NCBI RefSeq assembly: GCF_014898055.3
Contig: NW_023601433.1
Location: 17,718,141 to 17,782,140 of the forward strand
DNA: 64,000 nucleotides
Reading direction: 5' to 3'
From: Talpa occidentalis
Taxonomy: Eukaryota > Chordata > Mammalia > Eulipotyphla > Talpidae
Shown here: piece after piece, positions 33,293 to 44,664 of the stretch
How positions within the stretch are numbered: position 1 is the first letter of the stretch
Layout of the letters: the number at the start of each line of letters is the position of its first letter
The notes under the pieces: generated by a model
The model's input: only the letters and a program-made list of their open reading frames with translations
What the model was told of the DNA's origin: nothing
Database searches by the model: none
Translations under genes and position numbers: made by a program

Positions 33293-33570
33293 GGCAGACC
33301 AGGCGCGCAGAATAGTGTGCCTGAGACCAGAAGCGCAGGGAGTGTGTCCCACATCACCATTTTAGAACAGGGACATTTCTTCAGTAAAGACTACCTGCAG
33401 AAGGCTTCCTCAGGAGCCAGAGGTGAGCGGGGGAAGTTCGCCCACGCCAGACCCCCTCTGGCCTGCAGTCCAAGCCCAGAGGGGAGCAGGAACCCACCGC
33501 CGGGGCAGACCAGGCGCACAGGGGAGTGTGTCCCCACATCGGCATTTTAGAACAGGGACCTTTCTCCAGT
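33293..33570 (+). repeat. Second, imperfect duplication in the L1 5'UTR
   Basis: GGGGCAGACCAGGCGC at about 33292 and 33501, and CATTTTAGAACAGGGAC at about 33358 and 33543, mark a partial tandem duplication with a period of about 185-210 bp. Confidence 0.7.
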
Positions 33571-33637
33571 AAAGGCTGCTTGAAACTGACAGATGACTCC
33601 TGGAAGAACCAGAGGGGAACAGAGAAGCCCACCCAAG

Positions 33638-34762
33638 ATGCCGGCAAGTCCCAACAACACAGTGTCCCAACGCATACGGCAAATTAGAAAACAGACAGTA
33701 GGGAGGAGAAGAACCACACGCAACCTAGCAACTCTCCAGAGAAAAAGCACACCACAAAAAGAAAGCCAGCCCCCAGATTGCAACGACAATAACTTGGAAG
33801 AATTTCTGAGCCTTCCAGAAAGAGAATTTAAAATTGCCGTGATTAAAAAACTGACAGAAGTCATAAAGGAAAACAATGATAAGGGAAAAATAATCAACGA
33901 TCAGAAGAATGCAATTGAGTCCCTAGAGAGGGAAAACAATGGTCAGAAGAAAGAAATTGAGTCCCTAAAGAGGGAAGTAAAAGAAATGCAGGAGATCAAA
34001 GAATTAATGGAAGAACTAAAGAATTCTGGGAAAAGCAATGAAAGCAGAATAGATGAAATGGAAGAACGAATAAGTAATCTTGAAGACACAGAAATAAAAA
34101 GAACCAAAACAGAGAAGGAAAGAGAAGTACGAAGGAAAAAGAACGAAGAAAGACTTCGGGAACTATCGGACTCCATGAGGAAAGGAAATATAAGAGTTAT
34201 AGGAATACCAGAAGGAGAGGAGAGAGATGTAGGAACAGAGAAAATATTCAAAGAGATAATTGAAGAGAACTTCCCAAATGTGAAGAAGGAGCTGAAAATT
34301 GATATACAAGAAGCAAGAAGAACACCAAACTTCCACGACGAAAGGAAAAATACAGCAAGACACATAATAGTAAAGCTCCCAAGAATCCAGGACAAGGAAA
34401 AAATAATGAAGCTGGCAAGAGGGAAGAAACAGATAACATTCAAAGGAAAACCAATCAGGCTGACATCAGACTTCTCCGAAGAAACACTACGGGCAAGGAG
34501 AGAGTGGAGGGACATAGTCAACAGACTCCAAGAAAACAGATGCCAACCAAGAATACTCTATCCCGCAAAGCTCTCCTTCCTCTATGAAGAAAGAATATGG
34601 ACCTTCCCAGACAAAGAGAAACTCCGGAATTTCATTGCAACTAAACCCCCACTCCAAAAAATACTACAAGGAGTTCTAAAGCCAGAACCTCAGAGCGACG
34701 AAATAACAATGAAAGAAGGCCAAAAAAAAAAAAAAAAAGTTATTAAAAGAATAAATAAATAA
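33638..34762 (+). CDS. L1 ORF1 protein (intact)
   Basis: RNA-binding chaperone that coats L1 RNA in the cytoplasmic ribonucleoprotein. About 374 codons from the ATG at 33638 (MPASPNNTVSQ); the frame is also open upstream to an ATG at 33593, but the inner start fits the L1 family better. A disordered basic N terminus is followed by a long coiled coil (about residues 60-170, rich in K/E heptads), the RRM core (NIRVIGIPEGEE near 190) and a C-terminal domain (ARHIIVKLPR, then RRQW-like segments). A run of 17 A encodes the lysine-rich C terminus just before the stop. No lesion. Uncertain: the exact start. Confidence 0.88.
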   Translation: MPASPNNTVSQRIRQIRKQTVGRRRTTRNLATLQRKSTPQKESQPPDCNDNNLEEFLSLPEREFKIAVIKKLTEVIKENNDKGKIINDQKNAIESLERENNGQKKEIESLKREVKEMQEIKELMEELKNSGKSNESRIDEMEERISNLEDTEIKRTKTEKEREVRRKKNEERLRELSDSMRKGNIRVIGIPEGEERDVGTEKIFKEIIEENFPNVKKELKIDIQEARRTPNFHDERKNTARHIIVKLPRIQDKEKIMKLARGKKQITFKGKPIRLTSDFSEETLRARREWRDIVNRLQENRCQPRILYPAKLSFLYEERIWTFPDKEKLRNFIATKPPLQKILQGVLKPEPQSDEITMKEGQKKKKKVIKRINK

Positions 34763-34784
34763 AATCAAAGGAAAGACAAACACA

Positions 34785-37700
34785 ATGGCAAATACAGATG
34801 TTAACATATCAATATTAACTCTAAATGTAAATGGACTAAACTCTTCAATAAAAAGACACAGAGTTGCAGCCTGGATTAAGAAACAAAACCCAACCTTTTG
34901 CTGTCTCCAGGAAACACATTTAGCTACAAAAGATAAAAATAGGCTCAAAGTTAAAGGATGGAAAACAATCCTACAAGCAAATGGACCAAAAAAGAAAGCA
35001 GGAACAGCTATACTTATATCAGATAAAACAGATTTCAAACTCAAAAAGATAAAAAGAGACCCCAATGGTCACTACATTATGATCAAGGGGACAATACTTC
35101 AAGAAGAAATAACACTCATTAACATATACTCACCAAACGAAGGAGCACCAAAATATATCAGACAACTGTTGTCCTCTCTGAAAACAGACATCAGAGAAAA
35201 CACATACGTAGTGGGAGACTTCAACACACCACTATCAACAATGGATAGATCAACAAGACAAAAAATAAGTAAAGAACCAAAGCTCTAAATAAAGACCTAG
35301 AGCAATTGGGCTTAACAGACATCTATAGAACACTAAACCAAAAAAAACGGAGTACACATTTTTCTCAAGCGCACACGGATCATTCTCCAGGATCGATCAC
35401 ATACTGGGGCACAAGACAAACATCAACAGATACACCAAGATTGAAATCATATCAACCATCTTTTCTGACCATGAAGGCATCAAACTAGAAATAAACCATA
35501 AAAAGAAGGCAAGGAACTTTCCTACCTCATGGAGATTAAAAAACCACACTACTGGAAGACCATTGGACTAATGAGGAGATCAAAGAAGAAATTAAAAAAT
35601 TTTTTGAATGAACGACAAGGAGGACACCAATATCCTAAATGTATGGGATGCAGCAAAAGCAGTAATAAGAGGAAAATATATAGCAATAGAAGCTCACATC
35701 AAGAAACAAGAAAGAACGCAAAGAAACAACCTAATCTCGAAGCTCAAAGATCTAGAAAAAGAACAACAAGAAAACCCCAAAACCAGTAGAAGAAAAGAAA
35801 TAATAAAACCAAAGCAGAATAAATGAAATTGAAACTAAAAAAACAATCCAAAAGATCAATGAAACCAAGAGCTGGTTCTTTGAAAAAATCAATAAATAGA
35901 CAAACCCCTAGCCAGGCTCACAAAGGAAAAAAGGGAGAAAGCACAAATAAACAGGATCATCAATGAAAGAGGAAGAAATCACAACGGACACAGCAGAAAT
36001 CAAAAGAAATAATCAGTAACTACTATGAACAGTTATATGGAACAAGTTTAACAATCTAGAGGAGATGGACAAATTCCTACAACTCTACAACCACCCAAAG
36101 CTAGATAAAGAAGAAATAGAACACCTAAACAGACCAATTACAATTAGCGAAATTGAAATGGTAATCAAAAACCTCCCCAAAAACAAAAGCCCAGGACCTG
36201 ATGGATTTACAAATGAATTCTACCAAACATTCAGAGACGAATTAGTGCCTATCCTTCACAAACTCTTCCAAAAAATTGAGAAGGAAGGGACAATACCAAA
36301 CACGTTCTATGAAGCCAACATTACACTAATACCAAAACCGAACAAGGACAACACAAAAAAGGAAAACTACAGGCCAATCTCCCTAATGAACACTGATGCA
36401 AAAATCCTCAATAAAATTTTAGCTATCAGAATCCAACAATGTATCCATAAGATAATTCACCACGACCAAGTTGGATTCATTCCAGGGGCACAAGGATGGT
36501 TTAACATCCGAAAATCAATCAACGTTATCCAACACATCAACAAAAAGAAATATAAAAACCATATGATAATATCAATAGATGCTGAGAAAGCTTTCGACAA
36601 AGTGCAACACCCATTCATGATAAAAGCCCTTGAAGTTCTTGGGATACAAGGAACATACCTCAACATCATAAAGGCCATCTATGACAAGCCAACAGCCAGT
36701 ATCATTCTCAATGGTGAAAAGCTGAAAGCAATTCCATTAAGATCTGGAACAAGACAAGGATGTCACTCTCACCATTGCTTTTCAATATAATACTGGAAGT
36801 CCTAGCCAGGGCAATAAGACAAGAGAAAGACATCCAAGGAATCCAAATAGGAAAAGAAGAAGTCAAACTATCACTATTTGCAGACGATATGATATTATAC
36901 ATAGAGAACCCCAAAAACTCCACAGAAAAGCTAATTCAACTCATCAATCAGTTTCAGTAAAGTGGCAGGATACAAAATCACACGCAAAAGTCAGTAGCCT
37001 TCCTATACACAAACAATAAATCTGAAGAAGAGAAATCGAAAAGACCATCCTTTTATTATTGAAACAAATCAAATATTTGGAAATAAATCTAACAAAAGAG
37101 GTAAGGACCTATACAAAGAAAACTATAAACACTGTTAAAAGAAATAGAAGAAGACACAAAGAAATGGAGAGACATCCCCTGCTCATGGATTGGAAGAATA
37201 AACATTATTAAAATGGCCATCCTTCCAAAAGCATATACAGATTCAATGCTATTCCAATCAAAATTTCAATGTCATTCTTCAAAGAAATAGAAAAATTTTG
37301 ATGAAATTCATATGGAATCACAAAAAACCCCGAATAGCCAAAGCTCTCCTGAAAAAAAAAGAAGGGAATGGAGGCATCAGACTCCCAGACTTCAAACTAT
37401 ACTACAAAGCCATAATCATCAAAACTGCATGGTATTGGAACAAGAACAGACATACAGACCAATGGAATCGAATAGAAAATCCAGAAATAAACCCACAGAT
37501 TTATGGTCAACTAATCTTTGACAAAGGAGCAAAGACTATGCATTGGAGCAAAGAAAGTTTGTTCAATAAATGGTGCTGGGAAAACTGGGTCGCTACATGC
37601 AAAAAGAATGAAGCTTGACCAACCTCACACCATACACAAAAAATCAACTCAAAATGGATTAAAGAACTAGACATAAGACCTGAAACCATAAAATATATAG

Positions 37701-38600
37701 AAGGAAATATAGGCGAAACACTACGTGATTTGCACATCAAAGACATCTTTACAGACACATCACCCAAAGCAGTGATAGTGAAGGCAAAGATAAACAGCTG
37801 GGACTATATCAAATAAAGGCTTTTGCACAGCAAAAGAGACAATAACAAAACAAAGAAGAAACCCCACCAACTGGAGAAACATTTTGCACCCAACACTAAT
37901 GATAAAGGACTGATCACAAAATCTGCAAGAGCTGATGAGACTCAACAACAACAAAGAAAATAATCCAGTCAAAAAATGGGCAGAAGAGCTTAAAAGAAAC
38001 TTCTCTGAAGAGGAAATGCAAATGGCCAACAGGCATATGAAAAAATGTTCAACATCACTTGTCATCAGGGAAATGCAAATCAAAACTACCATGAGATACC
38101 ATCTTACACCAGTGAGAATGGCACATATTAAAAAAACTAGCAACAACAAATGTTGGCGAGGGTGTGGGGAAAAAGGAACTCTTCTGCACTGTTGGTGGGA
38201 GTGCAAAACGGTCCAACCACGTGGAAAGCTGTGTGGAGATTTCTGGACCTACTAAACATAGAGCTTCCAATATGACCCAGCAATTCCACTCCTAGGTATT
38301 TACCCAAAGACACAGAAACATCAATTCCAAAGAGCACCTGCACCCCTATGTTTATAGCAGCACTGTTTACAATAGCTAAGCTTTGGAAACACCCAATGCC
38401 CAAAAATAGATGACTGGATCAAGAAGATGTGGTACATATATACCATGGAATATTACTCAGCATTCAAAAAAGATAAACACATGCAATTTGCTGCAACATG
38501 GATGGCGCTGGAAGGGATCATGCTCAGCGAAATAAGCCAAAAAGAAAAAGAAAAATACCGGATGGTCTCACTCATAGCAGGAATCTAGAAACTTAAATAA
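34785..38600 (+). pseudogene. L1 ORF2 (endonuclease-reverse transcriptase), frameshifted
   Basis: ORF2 of L1 nicks DNA and reverse-transcribes L1 RNA at the target. The frame opens at 34785 (MANTDVNISILTLNVNGLN) with endonuclease motifs (LQETH, VVGDFN). It breaks near 35285, reappears in other frames (35306-35488, 35529-35826), then gives the reverse transcriptase from 36065 ([25 protein letters not shown]). It shifts frame again near 36780 and continues with the catalytic FADD box at 36760-36960. Further pieces lie at 37298-37618 and 37935-38255. At least five lesions, so it is inactive. The ORF2 end is approximate. Confidence 0.9.
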
Positions 38601-38675
38601 ATGGACCAGGAAAATAAAAACTATAAGAAAGTGAAAATCAAAATCAACAAAAACTATGACCCAGAGACACTTTTA

Positions 38676-38700
38676 GGGGGGCGGGGGCGGGAGGGGAGGG
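38676..38700 (+). other. G-quadruplex-prone tract of the L1 3'UTR
   Basis: Five G runs of three or more separated by single bases. Guanine-rich tracts of this kind are a known feature of mammalian L1 3'UTRs. In the truncated copy at 29284 the tract is shorter. Confidence 0.75.
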
Positions 38701-38752
38701 ATTGGGGTCAGAATGGGGGGCGGCAATTGTATGGGGAATATAACAATAAAAT

Positions 38753-38757
<5 letters not shown>

Positions 38758-38790
<33 letters not shown>
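38758..38790 (+). repeat. L1 poly(A) tail, 33 A
   Basis: Uninterrupted A run after AATAAAATTTAT, directly followed by the right duplication GATACAATCGACCAG. Confidence 0.95.
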
Positions 38791-38792
<2 letters not shown>

Positions 38793-39618
38793 TACAATCG
38801 ACCAGTTCCCGCAGCAGACAGGAGGTATCTACTAAAAAAGGAACCTGCTACTTTACTTCAGATCTGTGTCCTTCCAGACCAAGAAGGCAGTTTTAATTAG
38901 ACAGATGCAGTTTGGTTCCACCACATCCTGCCTACTGCAGTGTAGTTTTCTCTCTGTGCTTTCATTTTCCCCTTCCCCCAATTCCTTTTTTGAACATAAG
39001 CTACCTGCTATGTGTGCAGGAGCGCATTTCACTTAAACTAAATGGCCAATGGTATGTCCTGCTTGACATCAGATGCAAATGGAATGAGGGAAATGTTGTT
39101 TCTGTGGAAATATCCCCTTTCTCCAGGAGAAGATGCCCCTTCAGCTCTTCTTCTTTTATTTCAGGAAGTTATTTTGCTCTCAATGTTTAATGACAACCGA
39201 AGAATAATAAAATTCTCACATACCTTGTAAAAGAGATGGAGAGGTGCAGATATCTCTTCAAGATACTGATTTCGTCTTTCCTTCAGGTAGATGCCCAGAA
39301 ATGGGATTGCTGGATCAAGTGGTAGATCTATTTTCAAATTTTTGAGGAACTTCCATTTTGCTTTCCATAGTGGCTGCACCAATTCACACCCCCCAGAAAC
39401 AGTGCACAAGGGTCCCCTTCTCTCCAAATCCTCACCAACAGGCATTATCTCTTGCCTTTTTGATGAGTCATTCTGAAAGCTGTGTGGTGACAGCTCATGG
39501 GGTTTTCATTTGCATTTCCTTGCTGATGAATGTCGAAGAGCACATTTTCATGTGATTCTTGGGCAGTTTGTGTCTTCTTTGGAAATATGTCAGTTCAGAG
39601 CCTTGATCTATTCTTTTA

Positions 39619-39894
39619 TTTATTTTTTAAAGACATTTATTTATTTATGCATACAAGAACAGGGGTACAGGCCAGAGGTGTAGGGGGGGGTGTGTGTGAG
39701 AGGATTCACCAGAGACAGTGGGGAGCAGAACAGGAGGATCTACTGAAATACACTGCTGAGGGGAGCAGCTGGTGAGACAGGAAAAGTCTGCTGTGCCATG
39801 TGGGTCACCTCCTTGGCTGGGGATGGAACTCGTGCTGCAGTGCTGCGGATTGCTTCATAGTGCTGCGTCTTAAACCCTTGCACCACCAGGGAGG
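39619..39894 (-). mobile_element. tRNA-derived SINE, type II
   Basis: 18-bp duplication CCTTGATCTATTCTTTTA / CCTTGATCCATTCTTTTA, one change. Inserted in an old L1. Confidence 0.93.
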
Positions 39895-40169
39895 CCTTGA
39901 TCCATTCTTTTAAAGAATGGATTTTTCTTTCTTTTTCCTTTTTTTTGCTATTGCATTGTTTGAATTCCTTATATATTTTGGATATAAACTTCTTGTCTGA
40001 TATATGGTTTGCAAATAACTTCTCCAATCCCATAGGTTGTCTTTTCCTTGTTGATTCTTTTGCTGTGCAGGGTTTTTTTTGTTTTGCTTTGTTTTGTTTT
40101 GTTTTGTTTCCAAGCCAGACCATCTATTCCACAAATAGTGGTTGAAATCATTAAGATGAATTGGATGCT

Positions 40170-40470
40170 GGGCCTCCCCGGTGGCGCAGCGGTTGAGCGC
40201 TGGGTTGCGAAGCTGCCCGCAGCCTCTGCAGCGCTGGTTCGATCCCCGGCTGCTCCCCGGCCACCGGTGGAGGGTCCCACAGGGCGTGCAGACCTCTCCT
40301 GCCGCCCGCTGCTCCCCTCAGCAGTGTACTTCGGTCCTTCTGCCTGCTCTGCTCCCTGCTCTGGCTCTGGTGAATTCTCTCACCCTCCCGCGCTTCTGAC
40401 TGTACCCCGTGCATGTATAAACAAAACAAACAAATAAATAAATTAAATTAAATTATATTAAAAAAAAAAA
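40170..40470 (+). mobile_element. tRNA-derived SINE, type I
   Basis: Clean 17-bp duplication AAGATGAATTGGATGCT at 40153 and 40471; head GGGCCTCCCCGGTGGCGCAG intact. This is among the youngest copies. Confidence 0.94.
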
Positions 40471-41329
40471 AAGATGAATTGGATGCTGCCCCAGCTACCC
40501 TCAGGGTTGTGTTGTTCCTGCACAGAATCTATGTCTAAATCTGTGGTTTGCCGTTTTTAGGTGCCTCATTTCATTGGTTCTGGGGCTTCTATCCCTCGTC
40601 CCTGGCACTCATTATCTTTGCTCTTCTGCTTGGGGTAACGTTTGCTCCTGGTCAGTTGGGAAAGAGGAGCCCTCAGCACCCCAGTGCACACGTAGCCCTA
40701 TTGATGCACATTCCAAGTGACAATGATCGTTGTCATCTTGCTTTTGTGATTAGAACAAAGAGAGCCACTTCCACTGCATCCACAGGAAAATTTTAGGTTG
40801 ATCTAGTGCCACCTGTGAATTTTTGCTTTTGTTACTGTGTCATATTCAAAAAGGCCAATGTCAAGGAGCTTTCCCCACATTGTCTTGTAGTTATTTTACA
40901 GTTTCAGGTCTTATGTTTAAGTCTTTCATCCATTTCAAGTTAATTTTTGTGAGAAGTTTAAAATAGAGGTTCGATTTCATTATTTTGCATGTGTATATGC
41001 AGCTTTCCCAGCTCCATTTACTAGATTATATTAAACTTCATTGCAATAGTAGATGAAATCTTTGCTTCTATTTTTTATGTGACCAAGCTATTGTTTTCAT
41101 GCTAACCGTATAATGAACCCTCTCACTGACTGCTATTTTTTGTTTCCTTCTTTATTTACTGATGCACATCGCTGAAAATAGTAATAATTTCCCCCTCCTC
41201 CTTTCCATTCTTTGTAGTTTCTTTTTCCTGTCTAAGTGCATTTGTATTTTCCAAATTGTACTGAAAATAAAAGCGCTGAAAGTTTGTTGTTCTTGAATTT
41301 TCTGGGCCTGCTTCTAGTCCTCTGTCATT

Positions 41330-41640
41330 CCAGAGGTATATGTTGTGCTTTGTGTGACTGCCTTGTACCCAGGTCTCAGCTCAAAGGTCTTGTCTCCAAA
41401 GAGGCTTTTCCTAAATGCATAATCTAAAATCCCTCAGCCCCACTCCCTGTCTCTATTTTATGTCTTTGTTTTATTTTCTTCACAGCAATTACTTCTCTAT
41501 TTATTGTGCATTATGTAATGCATTGCTGATTTTTTGTGCATTTACTTTTCAGATTTTGTTATCATTTAAATTTAAGCTACGCTTGAGCAAAAACTGGATG
41601 TGTCTAGTAGAGTCCTTTCTAGTTCCTGATCAAAGAACAT
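41330..41640 (+). repeat. L2 fragment (ancient LINE)
   Basis: GGTCTCAGCTCAAAGGTC ... AGAGGCTTTTCCTAAATGC ... TTTATTTTCTTCACAGCAATTA follows the L2 consensus 3' region in sense orientation. Confidence 0.7.
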
Positions 41641-42871
41641 TGTACCTCCCCACTAAAAAAGAACTATGCTCATGTAGCACATTTCCCATCATTCTGACCG
41701 TTATAACCAACGGTACTTTTGCTATGATTCTCCATTTCTATATATTTAAAAACTAACAGTAGAAGCACAATGCATTTTCTTAGGACTTTGTGCTCTGCTA
41801 TCTTGTCAGGAAATGCTGTTCATTTTGGCATACTCTCTCCCCTCGTTCTGATATTGGGGTCAACAGTTGTGCTAGTTATTTGCTTGTTTGTTCTCAGATT
41901 CATTTTTCTCCCTTTCTTCCCTTCTCGGTATTGCAGGGCACGTTCCAGCCATTGCTTTTGTTAGTTCTGTCAGTGTGGGCAGAACCCTTAGGAGAAGACA
42001 GAAAACCTGTCCCTCCCTCTCTGCCAGATGGCATCGTCGTCAGTGGCTTGGTCTCTGCCCCGAATCTAGATCCCCCCATGGAGCCCCTCTGTCCAGATTC
42101 CCATTTCTCCCGCTTCCTCCCATCAGACCTGTCTTGGTTCCTCCACCAGTTTCACATTCTCTCCTTTTGAAATACCTATGGTGATTTCCACTTCCTGACT
42201 GGATCCTAATTCAGGATGATTTCGATGCAAAATTTTTATCTTCCCTTCTCTCTGGCCATTTCCTTTCAAAGATCATTGAAGAGATCTTTGCCTCTTTCAT
42301 TGTTTTGATGTTTGCGGAATAGTATTTTGGATTTTCCTGTTTGTTCAGAATCGGGGGTTATTTCATAGGTATCTAACACTGCAATTCCTTTATCAGAATC
42401 TTAGTTATCGTTGAACGCCAGTACTTGTCAAACAGGTACAGAAAGGGAGGCTGTGACTATGCACTGACATTAAAGAAAAAATTACAGCTCTTGCCAAACA
42501 TGGCTATTATTTTATCAGTTTAAGCTTTAGGTTATAAAGACATCATGGCATCAAAATTTGAAAAGGTGACATTAGGGCAAGAGGTTACTTGAAGTTTTAG
42601 TCACCGCTCAAGCTTGTATTTTTAAAATTTTGAAAACATTGTTTAAACATTAAATACGTGTTTGCGCAGTCATATTTGAAATGTATACTATACTTCATTC
42701 CTTCATGCAAAACTGTAAGTCCAGGACCCACTCTGTGCTAATTTGTTTCTAGGTGATGGGGATATACAATACTCAAAAATCATTGTCCTTGCAGTCTGCC
42801 TTAGTCATCCAAGGTAACATCCAAGGCAGTCATCCAGTCTGCCTTAGTCATCAACTAAATAGGGTAAGAGA
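41641..42871. other. Unassigned intergenic DNA
   Basis: No gene or young repeat recognised. Short frames near 41790-42184 have no family features. Confidence 0.45.
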
Positions 42872-43131
42872 GGGCCTCCCCGGTGGCGCGGCGCTAGAGT
42901 GCTGGGCTGCGAAGCTGCCTGCAGCCTCTGCAGCGCCGGTTCGATCCCCGGCTGCCGGCAAGGGTCCCACATGGCGCACAGACCTCTCCTGCCGTGCCCG
43001 CTGCTCCCCTCAGCAGTGTACTTCGTCAGTCTGCCTGTTCTGCATCCTGCTCTGGCTCTGGTGAATTCTCTCACCCTCCTGCACTTCTGACTGTACCCAG
43101 TGCTTGTATAAATAATCTTTAAAAAAAAAAA
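42872..43131 (+). mobile_element. tRNA-derived SINE, type I
   Basis: Flanks AATAGGGTAAGAGA / AATAGGGTAAGAAA. The B box GGTTCGATCCC is perfect; the A box is altered (GGCGCGGCGCTAGAGTGC). Confidence 0.92.
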
Positions 43132-43749
43132 TAATAGGGTAAGAAAACCGACCCTCACACACATACACACACACACAGGTTGATCAAATTGGGCAAGAGG
43201 CATAAAAAAAATGCTGTCCAAAAGATATATAGCAGGGCCAAGTGCCTGTCCAATCTTGATCTGCCCATGCACCACAAAAGCTGGGAGTTCTCACATCCCA
43301 TCCACTGCCTTTAGGATAGATACATGTAGCACAAATGCTCAGTAACACATCTTAGAATGTTACTCTTGAGTGCTTCCTGCCTACAAAATCCCTGTCCTAA
43401 AAGGCCTGGTTGGATGTCAAGGTACCATCTGAACCAAAGAGATGGACTGATTTATGTCTACTTTGTAAAGCCAGGACACAGCCTAGTCCTGCTGGCCCAT
43501 TTCCCTGAGCTCATCTCATCAGAAGTAGCATCCTGCTTCTTAATGACTTATTTACCTAGTACTAAAATGTCTTCACAAAAGGACAATTATCAGTAATACT
43601 TAAACTTGCTTCCTAGAAAGAGATACTGATTGTTAGGTTTTGACAACCAGTTGTAAATTGCAATTATTTTGTTATTCCCTTCCTATCTCCCAAGGTGAGA
43701 GGACCAAACCCAGAACTTCGAAGAAAACTAAGGAATAGCAAAAGTGGTC
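43132..43749. other. Unassigned intergenic DNA
   Basis: A short (CA)n run at about 43157-43180; otherwise nothing recognised. Confidence 0.45.
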
Positions 43750-44240
43750 TTTAGTTAGGTGGTAAGGCAAAAGCTTCTTGAGTTCTCATTGAGATTTGAA
43801 TGGGGAGCAAGCTGTGCAAGTCTCTTGAGCAAAGCGCTCAGTAGAGAAAATGCAAAATCCCTAATACTCCGGGGAGCCAGGGAGAAACTGGTAAAGGGCC
43901 TTGGTATTTGAGGGCTTGAACATGCAGCTTTTGATTTTGTTCTGAATGTGAAATGGCTGCACTAGAAACATGATGCAATTTACATCTTACTGACTATATG
44001 GAGAATAGATTGTATGTAGAAATTGTGATATGAAGTTGTATGAGTAAGTGGGTGGGTTCAAAAATCATTGTGGATTGGAGTAATAAACAGATAGTGAAAG
44101 CTCACAGAGGCAAAATACATTTTGAAGGCAGAGCTTGCGGTCTTAAGGATTAATTTATATAGAGAAAAAAGTAATTTCTGAGTCTCAGCTTAATGGGGAA
44201 ACAATGGTGTCAGTTACTGAAAATGGGAAGACTGGAATAC
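43750..44240 (+). repeat. Ancient dispersed repeat (class uncertain)
   Basis: GGGCCTTGGTATTTGAGGG ... TTTTGTTCTGAATGTGAAATGG ... GAGAATAGATTGTATGTAG ... follows the order of the same old repeat class as 27552-28200, from a later part of the element. Confidence 0.5.
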
Positions 44241-44664
44241 AGGCTAATTGGACTGTAAATTGGAATTTCTCCTTTTTAGAGAGCTTGCTATGTTAAGGCA
44301 ATTATCTAAACTATTATTGGAAGTTCAGGGAAGAAAGGACCGGAGGGAATTTAGAAAAAATTACTTAAAAGTCTGGGTTTTCTCAAAACCAAGGGCCTGG
44401 ATGAGATCTAGCAGGCAGACTGCACTCTACAGCACCCCCAAAATTTGGAAGTCTGGGAAGAAGAGGTATGGCAAATTAGAACAGGACCTAAAGAACTCTA
44501 TCCCAACTCTAAGCCAGAGTTTTCATTGCAATAATGCAATTAAGATGATCATAGTGAGACAACAGAGAAAAAATGGCTCTAAAATTTTTAGCTGGACTCT
44601 GGTTTCCTTACTCAATTGCATTAATTATGCACTCTGAAGGTTTCTGAAGTTCTGAAATAATTGC

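Larger units (their letters stand above)
32067..38790 (+). mobile_element. Full-length L1 retrotransposon, ORF2 broken
   Basis: About 6.7 kb with perfect 15-bp duplications at both ends. The order is 5'UTR (32067-33637) with a YY1-type start and three 135-bp repeats, an intact ORF1, a 22-bp spacer, a frameshifted ORF2, a G-rich 3'UTR and an A33 tail. The unbroken ORF1, exact duplications and long A tail point to a fairly recent insertion, but ORF2 has several frameshifts, so it cannot move by itself. It lies between BAMBI and WAC on the strand opposite to both. Confidence 0.95.
39225..41090 (-). mobile_element. Ancient L1 fragment with two SINE insertions
   Basis: Complement of old L1 ORF2. 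39445-39161 still encodes LPLDPAIPFLGIYLKE-type residues. 39900-40075 and 40840-41040 continue it (CCAATGTCAAGGAGCTT, TTTCAAGTTAATTTTTGTGA). The SINEs at 39619 and 40170, plus unassigned sequence near 40490-40810, interrupt it. Confidence 0.75.

Noticed and set aside
33943..34521. Antisense frame of 192 codons within L1 ORF1
   Set aside because: Ser/Phe/Leu-rich mirror of the K/E-rich coiled coil on the real strand; a shadow frame.
40170..40470. Possible genuine tRNA gene (A and B boxes present)
   Set aside because: The sequence is a SINE head: no acceptor-stem pairing or CCA-ready end, and it continues into the SINE body with a target-site duplication.
44248..44637. Plus-strand frame of 129 codons just beyond the WAC 3' end
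   Set aside because: Begins within an ancient repeat, has no family features, and opposes WAC transcription.
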